This document shows, piece after piece, positions 22,970-30,805 of a stretch of DNA of 51,911 nt; position 1 is the stretch's first letter, and every line of letters begins with the position of its first letter. The DNA is from an uncultured Acetatifactor sp. (GTDB lineage Bacteria; Bacillota; Clostridia; Lachnospirales; Lachnospiraceae): assembly GCA_947589075.1 (NCBI GenBank), contig CANQBS010000010.1, forward strand, positions 1-51,911, written 5' to 3'. The translations under genes were made by a program, and so were the position numbers. Below the pieces are notes generated by a model. That model worked only from the letters and a program-made list of their open reading frames with translations. It did no database searches and was not told the origin of the DNA.

Positions 22970-25285
22970 TTACTTTCCTGACTCCTTTAACAGGATCACA
23001 GCCCTGTTCTGGATGATCTGTGCCGCCTCCTCCACGGTTTTCTGTCCTGCCAGACAATAGGACATTTCCTCCCGGATGATGGCAAGGATATTCTCCTCCG
23101 TGCTGTTCCTTAAGGTAAAACGGGTATGGGCGATCAGATCCAGGAACTGGTCCGCAGTCTCCTTGGGAAGGACATCGCAGCCCTGGGACTCCCCGTCTGC
23201 CAGGATCCATGCCTTCGTCTTCTTCCTGGGTTCCCCGGTTCTGTTGTCGATCTTAACCTGCCCTTCCTCATCATAGTAATATTCCGGGGTCATGGCCTCC
23301 TTCAGGTATTTCTCCACCTGATCCTTCCTGAAAGGAATATAGATGCCTTCATCATATTCCCTTGTCAGATAGAATTCCAGGAACTCCCAGGCGCCCTCTT
23401 TCTTTTCCGACACGGACAGGATCCCCAGAGAATCCATAGGGATCCCGTCGTAAACCGGTTCCCCGGAGGCTGAAGGAAATCCTATGATCGTCAGTCCTTC
23501 CTTCGACGCCCAGGCAAAAGTCCGAACGTCAAGCAGGTCCCAGACCCGCTCCACTTCTATGGTCGTGGACAGAAGCTCCTCTGTTTCGGCTTCCTGAATA
23601 TAGGGCACCATTTCCTTATCCCTGCAGTAATCCACAAGCCACCCCATGAAATCCAGGAATTCCTTATCCTGAAAACCGCATTCCCCGGCTTCCTGATCCA
23701 CAAATTTCTCCAACAGGCTGTCCCCGCACATATATTCCATCATATCGTCAAAAAAGTTATCCACCTTGGGCAGCCAGGGCACTGGCATGAGCCGGGGATT
23801 TTTCTCCAGGAGCTCCCGCATTTCCTCCAGGGTCCAGCCCTTCTTAGATCCAAGCAGATCCTTCCTTCCCTCTAAGGCACGGATATAAAACCTGGTGGGA
23901 ACGCAGACCAGCCTGCCGTCAATGGTATAGCTTTCCAGGATAGCATCCCATATCATTTCCGGGCTCAGCACCTCGCTTTCCTCCAGATAGGGCGTCAGAT
24001 CCTCCAATGCCTGCTTTCCCGCGTATTTCCGGATATCCAGACTGTAGATACCGTTGTTCAGATCCAAAAGATCCGGGGGATCGGAGGATACGATCCTGGC
24101 GTCCAGCCGCTCCTGCCAGCCCCCTCCGCCAAAGGTTTCCACGATCACATGGTAACGGTCGCTTATGCGGTTAAAACGGGCGGCCATATTCTCAAGGTTA
24201 TAGCTGCCGCAAGTTGCCAGCACCAGAGTCTCCTTAGGAGGGATCTCATCTGTGGGCGTTCCGGTAAGAAGATGCCATTCAGAAATATCCGAAGCAATAT
24301 CTGCGGAGCATATCACAAAACAGTCCTCAGAAATCTGGGTCAGCTCTTTCACATCGGCTAACAGGTCGGAATCCTGCAGCCGAAAGATCTCCTGAAAGAA
24401 ACGGCCCTCCTCCTGGTACCGGGAAATCGCTCCGTTATCCTCCAAAAGAAGCCCGAAGGAGGAACCCCTGAGGGTTCCGTGGAAGCCCCTCATGACCTCC
24501 AGAAGCCTTCCTCCCGGATCCACTTCGTAAAGGGTCTTTTCCACATTCAGGGCATTTTTGACGTCATCTGCACAGTAATAAACTTTTGCATCCTTTCCCT
24601 CTGCCAGAAGCTGGGTTTTGTTTGTTTCTGACAGGACGCCCTTCGTCTCGATCTTACCCGCCTGCTTTCCCTCCGGATCAAATAAATAGATTCCGTCCGC
24701 CGCCAGCAGATACAGCTCATGGCCGCTTCCTAAAGCGAGCTGGTTTCCCTCGTAGGTCTGCATAAGAGGGATTCCGGACAGGGATATCTGATAAGCCACC
24801 GTCCCGTCGGAAAGCTTTTTTAAAAGGGTGCCGTTTCTATAGCGCTCTTCCTCATCCTGAGACGTCGCCTGCCAGTCAGGCTGGTTCAGCAACAGCAGAT
24901 AAAGGGAGCCCTCCTCATCTACGGTAAAATCGGAAAAATGCTTTCCCGTGCCGTCCGCCCTGCTCATGGACGCCACTACGATCGTCTCCTCTCCCGCCTC
25001 TCCTTTCCCGTCAACGGGAAGCCGCCTGATATCTCCCATAAAATCGTAATAAAGGCAGCCGTTATTGTATTGAACTTCACTCCAGCCGCCGTTTCCCCCT
25101 GAATACTTTTCCTGCCATTGCTCTTTAGCCGTGACGGCAGGGGCAAAGGGGCTGGGCACATAGACGACCCCGTCGATCCCGTAAGCCCGGGATTTCTCCT
25201 TTTTCCCGCAGGCACTGGAAAATGCGCAGCACAAAATCGTCAAAAAACACAGACCCATGAGACGAGATACCTTTCCTTTTTTCAT
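22970..25285 (-). CDS. Large lipoprotein: extracellular solute-binding protein with a long N-terminal sensor-like region
   Basis: 771 residues with a signal peptide and lipobox SSAC at about residues 23-26, so anchored outside the cell. Residues about 40-345 are beta-rich with repeated short blocks (GGWSEVQYNNGCLYYDFMGD, SLYLLLLNQPDW, HELYLLAADGIYLFDPEGKQ) that look like propeller blades. From about residue 355 (KETLVLATCGSYNLENMAARF) it is an ABC-type solute-binding family 1 fold, ending EEAAQIIQNRAVILLKESGK. Typical partners bind sugars, but no ABC permease or ATPase genes are adjacent. It ends about 140 bases before the cotransporter gene. Confidence 0.85.
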   Translation of the reverse strand: MKKGKVSRLMGLCFLTILCCAFSSACGKKEKSRAYGIDGVVYVPSPFAPAVTAKEQWQEKYSGGNGGWSEVQYNNGCLYYDFMGDIRRLPVDGKGEAGEETIVVASMSRADGTGKHFSDFTVDEEGSLYLLLLNQPDWQATSQDEEERYRNGTLLKKLSDGTVAYQISLSGIPLMQTYEGNQLALGSGHELYLLAADGIYLFDPEGKQAGKIETKGVLSETNKTQLLAEGKDAKVYYCADDVKNALNVEKTLYEVDPGGRLLEVMRGFHGTLRGSSFGLLLEDNGAISRYQEEGRFFQEIFRLQDSDLLADVKELTQISEDCFVICSADIASDISEWHLLTGTPTDEIPPKETLVLATCGSYNLENMAARFNRISDRYHVIVETFGGGGWQERLDARIVSSDPPDLLDLNNGIYSLDIRKYAGKQALEDLTPYLEESEVLSPEMIWDAILESYTIDGRLVCVPTRFYIRALEGRKDLLGSKKGWTLEEMRELLEKNPRLMPVPWLPKVDNFFDDMMEYMCGDSLLEKFVDQEAGECGFQDKEFLDFMGWLVDYCRDKEMVPYIQEAETEELLSTTIEVERVWDLLDVRTFAWASKEGLTIIGFPSASGEPVYDGIPMDSLGILSVSEKKEGAWEFLEFYLTREYDEGIYIPFRKDQVEKYLKEAMTPEYYYDEEGQVKIDNRTGEPRKKTKAWILADGESQGCDVLPKETADQFLDLIAHTRFTLRNSTEENILAIIREEMSYCLAGQKTVEEAAQIIQNRAVILLKESGK

Positions 25286-25529
25286 AACCCGGACTCCTCC
25301 TTTTGAAATACGTTGACAAAAGATGCCGGTTATTCGCTCTATTTCTTCATGTAGCGGATCCCGGCGTCTTTCCTATGATTTCAATATAACAAAAAGAAGA
25401 TTAAGAAAATAGTATCTAAATCATTAAGATTTGTTTAAGACCGTTTTTTGAATAAATGCCATTTTTCTCGGTTTCTTCGATTTTGTCAATAGGTTTTCAA
25501 ATTTTATCTCAAGAATTTTGTGATTTTTA

Positions 25530-25558
25530 TTTACATTTTCTAAATATTGTTGTATTAT
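25530..25558 (+). promoter_or_regulatory. Promoter of the XRE-90aa-DUF4160 cassette
   Basis: TTTACA (25530-25535), 17-base spacer, TATTAT (25553-25558), ending 23 bases before the regulator's ATG. The rest of the 296-base gap 25286-25581 is AT-rich. On the minus strand it must also hold the lipoprotein gene promoter, where repeats of CTTAAT/CTTAAA (25400-25441) are seen but no single best promoter. Confidence 0.7.
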
Positions 25559-25581
25559 GGGGCTGCAAGGAGGATAATCAC

Positions 25582-25929
25582 ATGACTTTTGGAGAGAAAC
25601 TAAAAATAGCACGAACTGAGGCCGGATTAAAGCAAGCAGAATTGGCAAGGCAATTAAATACTACCGGAAATACAATCAGCAATTGGGAAAATAATGTGAG
25701 CAAACCGGACTTAGACATGCTTTCCTATATATGTGAAGCCCTTCATGTTAATGCTTCTTATTTCCTTAAAGCAAAACTTCCCGAGGATGAGGTCAACATA
25801 AAAGAACTGACGATGGTAAAAAAATACCGTAATCTTGATCCTCACGGAAAAAAGATGGTTGACTTCATCCTCCAAGAGGAATGGAAACGCTCCGGAATGA
25901 GGATTATTATGGATGATAAGGATTTTTAA
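25582..25929 (+). CDS. XRE-family helix-turn-helix regulator
   Basis: 115 residues from the ATG at 25582-25584, set by AAGGAGG 8 bases upstream; a longer frame reaches back to 25456 across the promoter and is not credible. Residues about 4-60 form a Cro/CI-type HTH (FGEKLKIARTEAGLKQAELA, then NTTGNTISNWENNVSKPDLD), followed by a helical tail (DEVNIKELTMVKKYRNLDPH). It likely represses its own promoter or reads a phage/ICE signal. Codon use is AT-richer than the surrounding genes, pointing to transfer. It is the first gene of a three-gene cassette. Confidence 0.85.
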   Translation: MTFGEKLKIARTEAGLKQAELARQLNTTGNTISNWENNVSKPDLDMLSYICEALHVNASYFLKAKLPEDEVNIKELTMVKKYRNLDPHGKKMVDFILQEEWKRSGMRIIMDDKDF

Positions 25930-25975
25930 AATTGCTTTATCGTGTTTTAGAATAATGTGAAATAGGAGGAAAGCC

Positions 25976-26248
25976 ATGGTGTATCCATACATGACATTAA
26001 ATGATAACACTGAAATTGTACATTCGGAAATGAAACCTGATGGACGAGTAAAGGTCTACATCGAAACGCCTGACGAGAAGGTTTGCTTTCGGCATGCCAC
26101 TTGTTGGCTCCCAGAGTATAAATGGGAAGACATTTATGAGTATTCAAAAGAAGATATTGCAAGATTTCAAGAAATCATCGAATCTTCCGCACACTTGATC
26201 ATGGAATTTTCGCAAGAGGGAGGATTTGACAATGCCTCAAATCTTTAG
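25976..26248 (+). CDS. Small protein of unknown function, partner of DUF4160
   Basis: 90 residues, acidic, soluble: MVYPYMTLNDNTEIVHSEM, then VYIETPDEKVCFRHATCWLP, EYKWEDIYEYSKEDIARFQE and HLIMEFSQEGGFDNASNL. AGGAGG lies 7 bases before the ATG at 25976. Its last 17 bases overlap the start of the DUF4160 gene, so translation is coupled. In other genomes DUF4160 proteins are often paired with a small DUF2442 protein; this one occupies that place but I cannot confirm the family. Function unknown. Confidence 0.7.
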   Translation: MVYPYMTLNDNTEIVHSEMKPDGRVKVYIETPDEKVCFRHATCWLPEYKWEDIYEYSKEDIARFQEIIESSAHLIMEFSQEGGFDNASNL

Positions 26249-26510
26249 ACTCGGATCTTATTGGGTATATTTCTGGACTAATGAAAACAAACCGCTGGAG
26301 CCTGTGCATGTCCACGTATCAGAGGGAAATCCTACAGCGAATTCTACTAAAATTTGGATCACGAAAAGCGGGAAATGTTATTTGTGCCATAACACATCAA
26401 AAATACCGGAAAAAACACTGAAAAATATAATGCGAATGATCGAGGCAAGAAGCGCAGAAATCATCCAAAAATGGTACGACTATTTCGGAGACATTCAATA
26501 TTTCTGCTAG
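26232..26510 (+). CDS. DUF4160 family protein
   Basis: 92 residues from the ATG at 26232-26234 (MPQIFRLGSYWVYFWTNENK), with GAGGGAGGA upstream. The motif PVHVHVSEG (residues about 26-34), then TKIWITKSGKCYLCHN and a helical end (IMRMIEARSAEIIQKWYDYF), match DUF4160 as I remember it. DUF4160/DUF2442 pairs have been suggested to act as toxin-antitoxin-like modules on mobile DNA; that is not shown here. It overlaps the 90-residue gene by 17 bases and is followed by a palindrome and a terminator. Confidence 0.85.
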   Translation: MPQIFRLGSYWVYFWTNENKPLEPVHVHVSEGNPTANSTKIWITKSGKCYLCHNTSKIPEKTLKNIMRMIEARSAEIIQKWYDYFGDIQYFC

Positions 26511-26560
26511 GGCATTCTTGGTACGCCATTGAGGAGGATTATAAAAGGGGGTTTTACGTT

Positions 26561-26580
26561 TTGTTGCGATGTCGCAACAA
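26561..26580. repeat. Perfect 9+2+9 palindrome behind the DUF4160 gene
   Basis: TTGTTGCGA and TCGCAACAA flank the dinucleotide TG. Perfect arms without a U-run suit a dimeric DNA-binding protein or a remnant of a mobile element end rather than a terminator. No gene lies in 26511-26660. Confidence 0.85.
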
Positions 26581-26660
26581 GCATCCTGTAATTTCTCAAT
26601 ATAATATGCTTGCCAGGGGAGCCAAAGGGGCTAATTACTCTTGTTGTTTTTATTTCACGC

Positions 26661-26704
26661 AAAAAGTAGCGCCCTCGGTCTGGTAAACTAAGGCGCTGCT
26701 TTTA
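26661..26704 (+). terminator. Intrinsic terminator of the island cassette
   Basis: AGTAGCGCC (26665-26673) pairs with GGCGCTGCT (26692-26700), one G-U pair, 18-base loop, followed by TTTT. It would end plus-strand transcripts from the XRE cassette. Confidence 0.65.
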
Positions 26705-26766
26705 GGACTTATAACGCCGGCGGCTAGGTGTACTCTAGCTTTCGGCTCTCTTGTTAAGTATATGAT

Positions 26767-26895
26767 ATGACAATTTACAGGAAATTGCAATACCCTAAAA
26801 TGCAAGAGCAGAGGAATCTCACCAATTCTGTTTATGGGCACAGGTCCCTGGATGACTCGAGGGCAGAAATTGAAAAAATAAAAGCCTGTTACTAA
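26767..26895 (+). pseudogene. Short open frame, possible remnant of a mobile-element gene
   Basis: 42 codons, MTIYRKLQYPKMQEQ to SVYGHRSLDDSRAEIEKIKA then CY and stop. The composition and the end are compatible with the last residues of a tyrosine recombinase, but no catalytic residue can be seen and there is no ribosome binding site. It ends inside a direct repeat of TGTTACTAAT (26887-26896 and 26898-26907), a pattern sometimes seen where an integrase gene runs into its attachment site. The rest of 26705-26960 shows no gene. Confidence 0.2.
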
Positions 26896-26959
26896 TATGT
26901 TACTAATCGGACGCTTTTACTGCCCCTTTTTACCTCACCCTATCTCATTGCAAGACAAT

Positions 26960-26996
26960 GCCGGGAATCCCTTAAAACAGGAATTCCCGGCACTTT
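26960..26996 (+). terminator. Hairpin spanning the ribF stop, likely bidirectional terminator
   Basis: GCCGGGAAT (26960-26968) and ATTCCCGGC (26983-26991) form a perfect 9-bp stem. ACTTTTT follows in the plus direction. The minus side (ATTGTCTTG) is a poor U-run, so it mainly fits the end of plus transcripts and may also protect the ribF 3' end. Confidence 0.55.
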
Positions 26997-27913
26997 TTGC
27001 ACATCTCAGGCTGTCCTGCCCGGATATCTTTTTCCAGCTGCTTTTTCAGTTCCTCCACATTTTCAAACCGCCGCTCCGGACGTTCAAATTCCAGAAGCTG
27101 CACCGCTATTTCCTCCCCGTAGATCTCATCCTCAAAGTCGTACAGGTAACTCTCCAGCCCCAGAATATGCTCCTGGGTCACTGTGGGCTTATATCCCACA
27201 TTGCTGACTGCGGAATATCTTTTGCCCCCCAGCCATACGGCGGAGGCGTAAACCCCGCAGGGAGGCATGAGCTTGGAGGACGGGGGGATCAGGTTCACCG
27301 TGGGGATTCCCAGAGTCCTGCCCAGGCCCTTTCCATGGGCGACCTGCCCCATTACTGTATAAGGCATCCCGAGAAGCTTTTCCGCTTCGGGCATATTGCC
27401 CGCCTCCACCTGCTTCCGCACACGGCTGGAGCTGATGACCTGGCCCTCCAGCTCCACCTTTTCTATGATGCGGGGAACGTAGCCGCATTCTTCCGCCAGG
27501 TTTTCCAGAAGGGATGCGTTTCCCCTCCCCCCTGCCCCAAAGGATACGTCAACCCCTGCGGCGATGAACCTTGTGTGCATCTCCTCCGCCAGGATCCTTC
27601 TTATAAACTCCTCCGGGGGAGTCGCAGCCGTTTCTCCGGTCAGGGGAAATTCTATGAGAATGTCGATTCCCATTCTTTCAAATAACAGGCGCTTCTCTTC
27701 CCTGGTGGTGAGCTCCCTGCCGTCGCCTCCGCCGAAGAAAAGGGACGGCGGCGGGTCAAAGGTAAATACGCAGGCCGCCAGACCCTTTTGCCTTTGCCCC
27801 AGAATCTCATCCAGCAGGCGTCTGTGTCCCAGGTGAACGCCGTCAAATTTTCCCAGGGCCACAGCCGTTGGCCGGCACAAATGAAAATGGGCGGCCTCCC
27901 TTATGATTTCCAT
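26972..27913 (-). CDS. ribF: Bifunctional riboflavin kinase / FAD synthetase
   Basis: 313 residues. The N-terminal nucleotidyltransferase domain (VALGKFDGVHLGHRRLL near residue 20, then ISSSRVRKQVEAGNM near 158) makes FAD from FMN and ATP; the C-terminal riboflavin kinase domain (GKGLGRTLGIPTVNL near 195, CGVYASAVWLGG near 220) makes FMN. The position after truB at the end of the translation operon is common in Firmicutes. The gap to truB is 43 bases. Its stop lies inside a hairpin shared with the neighbouring AT-rich island. Confidence 0.96.
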   Translation of the reverse strand: MEIIREAAHFHLCRPTAVALGKFDGVHLGHRRLLDEILGQRQKGLAACVFTFDPPPSLFFGGGDGRELTTREEKRLLFERMGIDILIEFPLTGETAATPPEEFIRRILAEEMHTRFIAAGVDVSFGAGGRGNASLLENLAEECGYVPRIIEKVELEGQVISSSRVRKQVEAGNMPEAEKLLGMPYTVMGQVAHGKGLGRTLGIPTVNLIPPSSKLMPPCGVYASAVWLGGKRYSAVSNVGYKPTVTQEHILGLESYLYDFEDEIYGEEIAVQLLEFERPERRFENVEELKKQLEKDIRAGQPEMCKKCREFLF

Positions 27914-27956
27914 ATGGTTACTCCTTCAAAAATGATTTTTCAGCTGCAGGAACATC

Positions 27957-28979
27957 TTACAAAAACATCTTTACAGGCCTGTAGCAGCCGGAAGTCTCGT
28001 CCAACGCATAAATCCCATAAAAACGGTCTTCCTCGTCATAAATCCTCACCCAATGCCCCGGCTGATAAAGAACCTTTTCCCTGGTCTGATGGGGCTGAAA
28101 GGGATTTCCGTTCTGCAGAAGCTTTATCCCCTCTCCCGCCGCATGCAGCGCCGGAGCCTGGGGGAAGCAGGCGTCTGTCGGGATCAAAATGCTTCCCAGG
28201 AGATCCAGCTTTTTCCCGATCTCCATGCCAGTTCCTGCTTCTATAACTTTCCCTGCCTCTATCGTTTCCCCCGATCCTATGCCTTCTCCCGCTTCTATAG
28301 CTTTCCCTGCCTCTATGCCTTCCCCCATCTGCCTGTCCTTCAATTCCTGCAGCTTCGCCAGGGTATAGGCATCTTCCGCCTGAAAGAACCCGACCCGGGT
28401 CCGCACTAAGGAGGACATGGTCGCGCCGCAGCCCAGCTTCTTTCCGATATCTTCGCAAAGGGTGCGGATATAGGTTCCTTTGGAACAGCGGACCCGGATC
28501 CTGACAAGAGGCAGCTCCATCTTACAGATCTGGACCTCATGGATCATGACCGATCTCGCCTGCCGCTCCACCTCTTTTCCCGCCCGGGCCAGCTCGTAAA
28601 GCTTCTTTCCGTTTACCTTAAGGGCCGAATACATGGGTGGAACCTGCAGGTACTCCCCCTGGAAGCTAAGAACCGCTTCCCGGACCTGTTCCTCCGTCGC
28701 CTTTACTTCCTTTTCCTCCAGAACCTGCCCGGTCATATCCTGGGTGTCGGTCCGGACTCCAAGCAAAAGTTCCGCCACATATTCCTTGTCCTGATCCGCA
28801 AGAAGGTCGCAGAGCTTCGTAGCGCTGCCGAGACATACCGGCAGCACTCCCGTGGCGGCAGGGTCAAGGGTTCCCGTGTGCCCGATCTTACGCTGTCCGA
28901 AAATTCCCCGCAGCTTCGCCACCACGTCATGGGAGGTGAAACCCGCTTCTTTATAAACATTGATCACGCCATTATACAT
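27957..28979 (-). CDS. truB: tRNA pseudouridine-55 synthase
   Basis: Makes pseudouridine 55 in the T-loop of tRNAs. 340 residues from the ATG at 28977-28979; the in-frame TTG six codons upstream is rejected because AGGTGGGG is correctly spaced for the ATG. The catalytic motif KIGHTGTLDP places Asp at residue 39; KGTYIRTLCEDIG lies at about 168-180 and a PUA-like C-terminus follows. Unusual: residues about 218-257 are an inserted run of six hexapeptides of the type IEAGKA/IEAGEG, encoded by 18-bp repeats, which makes the protein longer than the usual 300. Confidence 0.95.
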   Translation of the reverse strand: MYNGVINVYKEAGFTSHDVVAKLRGIFGQRKIGHTGTLDPAATGVLPVCLGSATKLCDLLADQDKEYVAELLLGVRTDTQDMTGQVLEEKEVKATEEQVREAVLSFQGEYLQVPPMYSALKVNGKKLYELARAGKEVERQARSVMIHEVQICKMELPLVRIRVRCSKGTYIRTLCEDIGKKLGCGATMSSLVRTRVGFFQAEDAYTLAKLQELKDRQMGEGIEAGKAIEAGEGIGSGETIEAGKVIEAGTGMEIGKKLDLLGSILIPTDACFPQAPALHAAGEGIKLLQNGNPFQPHQTREKVLYQPGHWVRIYDEEDRFYGIYALDETSGCYRPVKMFL

Positions 28980-28981
28980 AC

Positions 28982-29059
28982 CAATCCCCACCTGCAATCC
29001 TCATCCGCAATCTTCATCTGCAATCCCTATCCACAATCCCCATCCGCAATCCCCATCTG
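28982..29059 (-). repeat. Six 13-bp tandem repeats carrying Shine-Dalgarno-like blocks before truB
   Basis: Six exact 13-base units (28982-28994 to 29047-29059), plus-strand form CAATCCCCATCYG. On the sense strand each unit reads about CRGATGGGGATTG, so every unit offers a GGGGAT block. The unit nearest truB supplies its ribosome binding site (AGGTGGGG). Confidence 0.92.
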
Positions 29060-29085
29060 CCGTTAAATCCTCTTTTCACACAGGC

Positions 29086-30060
29086 TCATTCCCCGTCCAG
29101 CTGTTTTTCAATATGAAGGGACAAGTTGTTCACGCAGTCATGGAAGGTGCCCCGCATGGTACAGCCCGCAGCCCTCATATGACCGCCGCCTCCGAAAAAT
29201 TTGGCGACCTTTGCCACATCCACCGTTTCATCGGATCTTAAGCTGATCTTATATTCCAGCACATCTGTCTGGTACATGAAAATCGCGCAGTGGATTCCCG
29301 CAATGTTCCGCAGCTGGTTCACAATGCCGTCTAAGTCGGTTGGTCCTACCCCGTAAAAATCCATGGTTTTCCGGTCGATGCAGCTGACAATGCATCTGCC
29401 CTCCATAAACCGGATGCTCTGGATCAGGGCCCGCCCCATGATCTGGGACTGCAAATAGGTCTTCTGATAAAAGGTCTCCTCGATCAGCTTCGGGAAAGGA
29501 AAGCCAAAGCGGATGAGCTGCGCCGCCTTTTCCATGGTTTCCGGGGAAGTGTTGGAATACTGAAACACCCCTGTATCATGGATGATGCCGATATAAATTG
29601 CCTCCGCCAGATCCCGGTCCAGCTTCTCCTTATCGATCAGGTCATAGATCAGTTCGCTGGTGGAGCTGGCCATGGGCTTTATATAGTTCACATCCCCGCA
29701 GCCGGGATTGCTCACATGATGGTCAATATTGATCTTTTTCCCCGCATTTTCAAAATATTTTTCAGCGCCTCCCAGCCTGTCTTTTGCGCAATCCAGGCAA
29801 AAAAATACGTCAAACACCGTATTCTCCCCGAAGCTGCTGTCGATCTCGTCATAACCCTTCATTTCCCGGAAAATATCCGCCGGCTTTTCCAGAAAAACTT
29901 TAAGATATGTATCCGGCAGGCATTTTGAAAGATACTGATACAGAGCCAGGCAGGCTCCTACGCAGTCCCCGTCCGGCCGCACATGACCGCCGATGCCGAC
30001 AGTCTTTGCGCCCTGACATTCCTGTAAAATATCTATCAAGTCCATGCTTGTAAAATCCAT
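29086..30060 (-). CDS. nrnA: DHH-family bifunctional oligoribonuclease / pAp phosphatase
   Basis: 324 residues from the ATG at 30058-30060 (MDFTSMDLIDILQ), preceded by GGAAGAGG; an upstream GTG start is less well placed. DHH phosphoesterase motifs: GIGGHVRPDGDCVGA near residue 28, FFCLDCAKDR near 85, INIDHHVSNPGCGDVNYI near 112, and the C-terminal DHHA1 loop FFGGGGHMRAAGC near 300. NrnA degrades 2-5 nt RNAs and 3'-phosphoadenosine phosphate. It lies between rbfA and truB. Confidence 0.94.
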   Translation of the reverse strand: MDFTSMDLIDILQECQGAKTVGIGGHVRPDGDCVGACLALYQYLSKCLPDTYLKVFLEKPADIFREMKGYDEIDSSFGENTVFDVFFCLDCAKDRLGGAEKYFENAGKKINIDHHVSNPGCGDVNYIKPMASSTSELIYDLIDKEKLDRDLAEAIYIGIIHDTGVFQYSNTSPETMEKAAQLIRFGFPFPKLIEETFYQKTYLQSQIMGRALIQSIRFMEGRCIVSCIDRKTMDFYGVGPTDLDGIVNQLRNIAGIHCAIFMYQTDVLEYKISLRSDETVDVAKVAKFFGGGGHMRAAGCTMRGTFHDCVNNLSLHIEKQLDGE

Positions 30061-30152
30061 GTTCCTCTTCCTTTCTGTCACTGAGCTGCCTTTCCGCTCT
30101 TATATTTCTGCAGGATAAGGATAAGCCCCGTATCAACGAGGCTTATGCTATA

Positions 30153-30584
30153 CTACTGACTTTCTTCCGTTTTATTGATTTCTTCCGTTTTATTTTCCTC
30201 TATTTCCTCATGAACCGCCGCATTCTTCTCGTCCGCAGCGATCACTTCATCGATCCTGTGGGACATGTTGACTCCATATTCAATGGACTGATCCATCACA
30301 AAAGTAATGTCCGGCGTATTCCGAAGATTTACGGTTTTTGCCAGCCTTGTCCTGATAAAGCCCATGGCGCTTTTAAGCCCCTGCATGGTAGCTTCCCGCT
30401 CTTCATCGCCGCCCAGCACGCTGATCCAGGCCTTACAGCTTTTCAGGTCAGGCGCCACCTGCACGGCCACCACGCTGGTAAAGGGGCTGATCCTGGGATC
30501 TTTGATCTCCCCCCGGATCACCTCCGCCAGAACCTTCTGCACCTCACCGTTGATCCGGGTATTTTTTACACTGTTTTTTCTCAT
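30153..30584 (-). CDS. rbfA: Ribosome-binding factor A
   Basis: 143 residues; 30S assembly and cold-adaptation factor acting on 16S rRNA. The core (NTRINGEVQKVLAEVIRGEIKDPRI; TSVVAVQVAPDLKSCKAWISVLG; GFIRTRLAKTVNLRNTPDITFV) is a single KH-type domain. A Glu/Asn/Lys-rich tail of about 25 residues (EEIEENKTEEINKTEE) contains a small repeat. It follows infB after a 233-base gap filled with repeats. Confidence 0.96.
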   Translation of the reverse strand: MRKNSVKNTRINGEVQKVLAEVIRGEIKDPRISPFTSVVAVQVAPDLKSCKAWISVLGGDEEREATMQGLKSAMGFIRTRLAKTVNLRNTPDITFVMDQSIEYGVNMSHRIDEVIAADEKNAAVHEEIEENKTEEINKTEESQ

Positions 30585-30681
30585 AACTTCATCCTCCCGG
30601 GTCCGGCTTACGCAGCCCCCGACCCTTCCAAAAACGAGACCTTCCTGAAAACGGGCAGATCCTTAAGTGCGGAAAAACCTT

Positions 30682-30805
30682 TCGCCTGCCAGGCAAAAGA
30701 ATCGCAAAGCGACCCTTCCCGCTGAATTCAGCGCCTTGTGCAGAGAAATTCTCGCCTGCCAGACAGAAGAATCGCTTCGCGATTCTTCCCGCTGAATTTA
30801 GCGCC
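30682..30805. repeat. Two 54-bp direct repeats between infB and rbfA
   Basis: Copies at 30682-30735 and 30752-30805 match at 46 of 54 positions. Both begin TCGCCTGCCAG and end with a GCTGAATT palindrome half. The right copy contains a perfect hairpin AGAATCGC-TTC-GCGATTCT; in the left copy that stem is degraded. The left copy ends in the perfect palindrome CGCTGAATTCAGCG. Confidence 0.9.

Noticed and set aside
26650-26841. 63-codon minus frame in the AT-rich island
   Set aside because: No ribosome site and it overlaps a plus-strand terminator; not supported as a gene.
28982-29059. 13-bp repeats as a possible CRISPR or replication iteron array
   Set aside because: No spacers, no replication gene nearby, and the repeats overlap the truB ribosome site.
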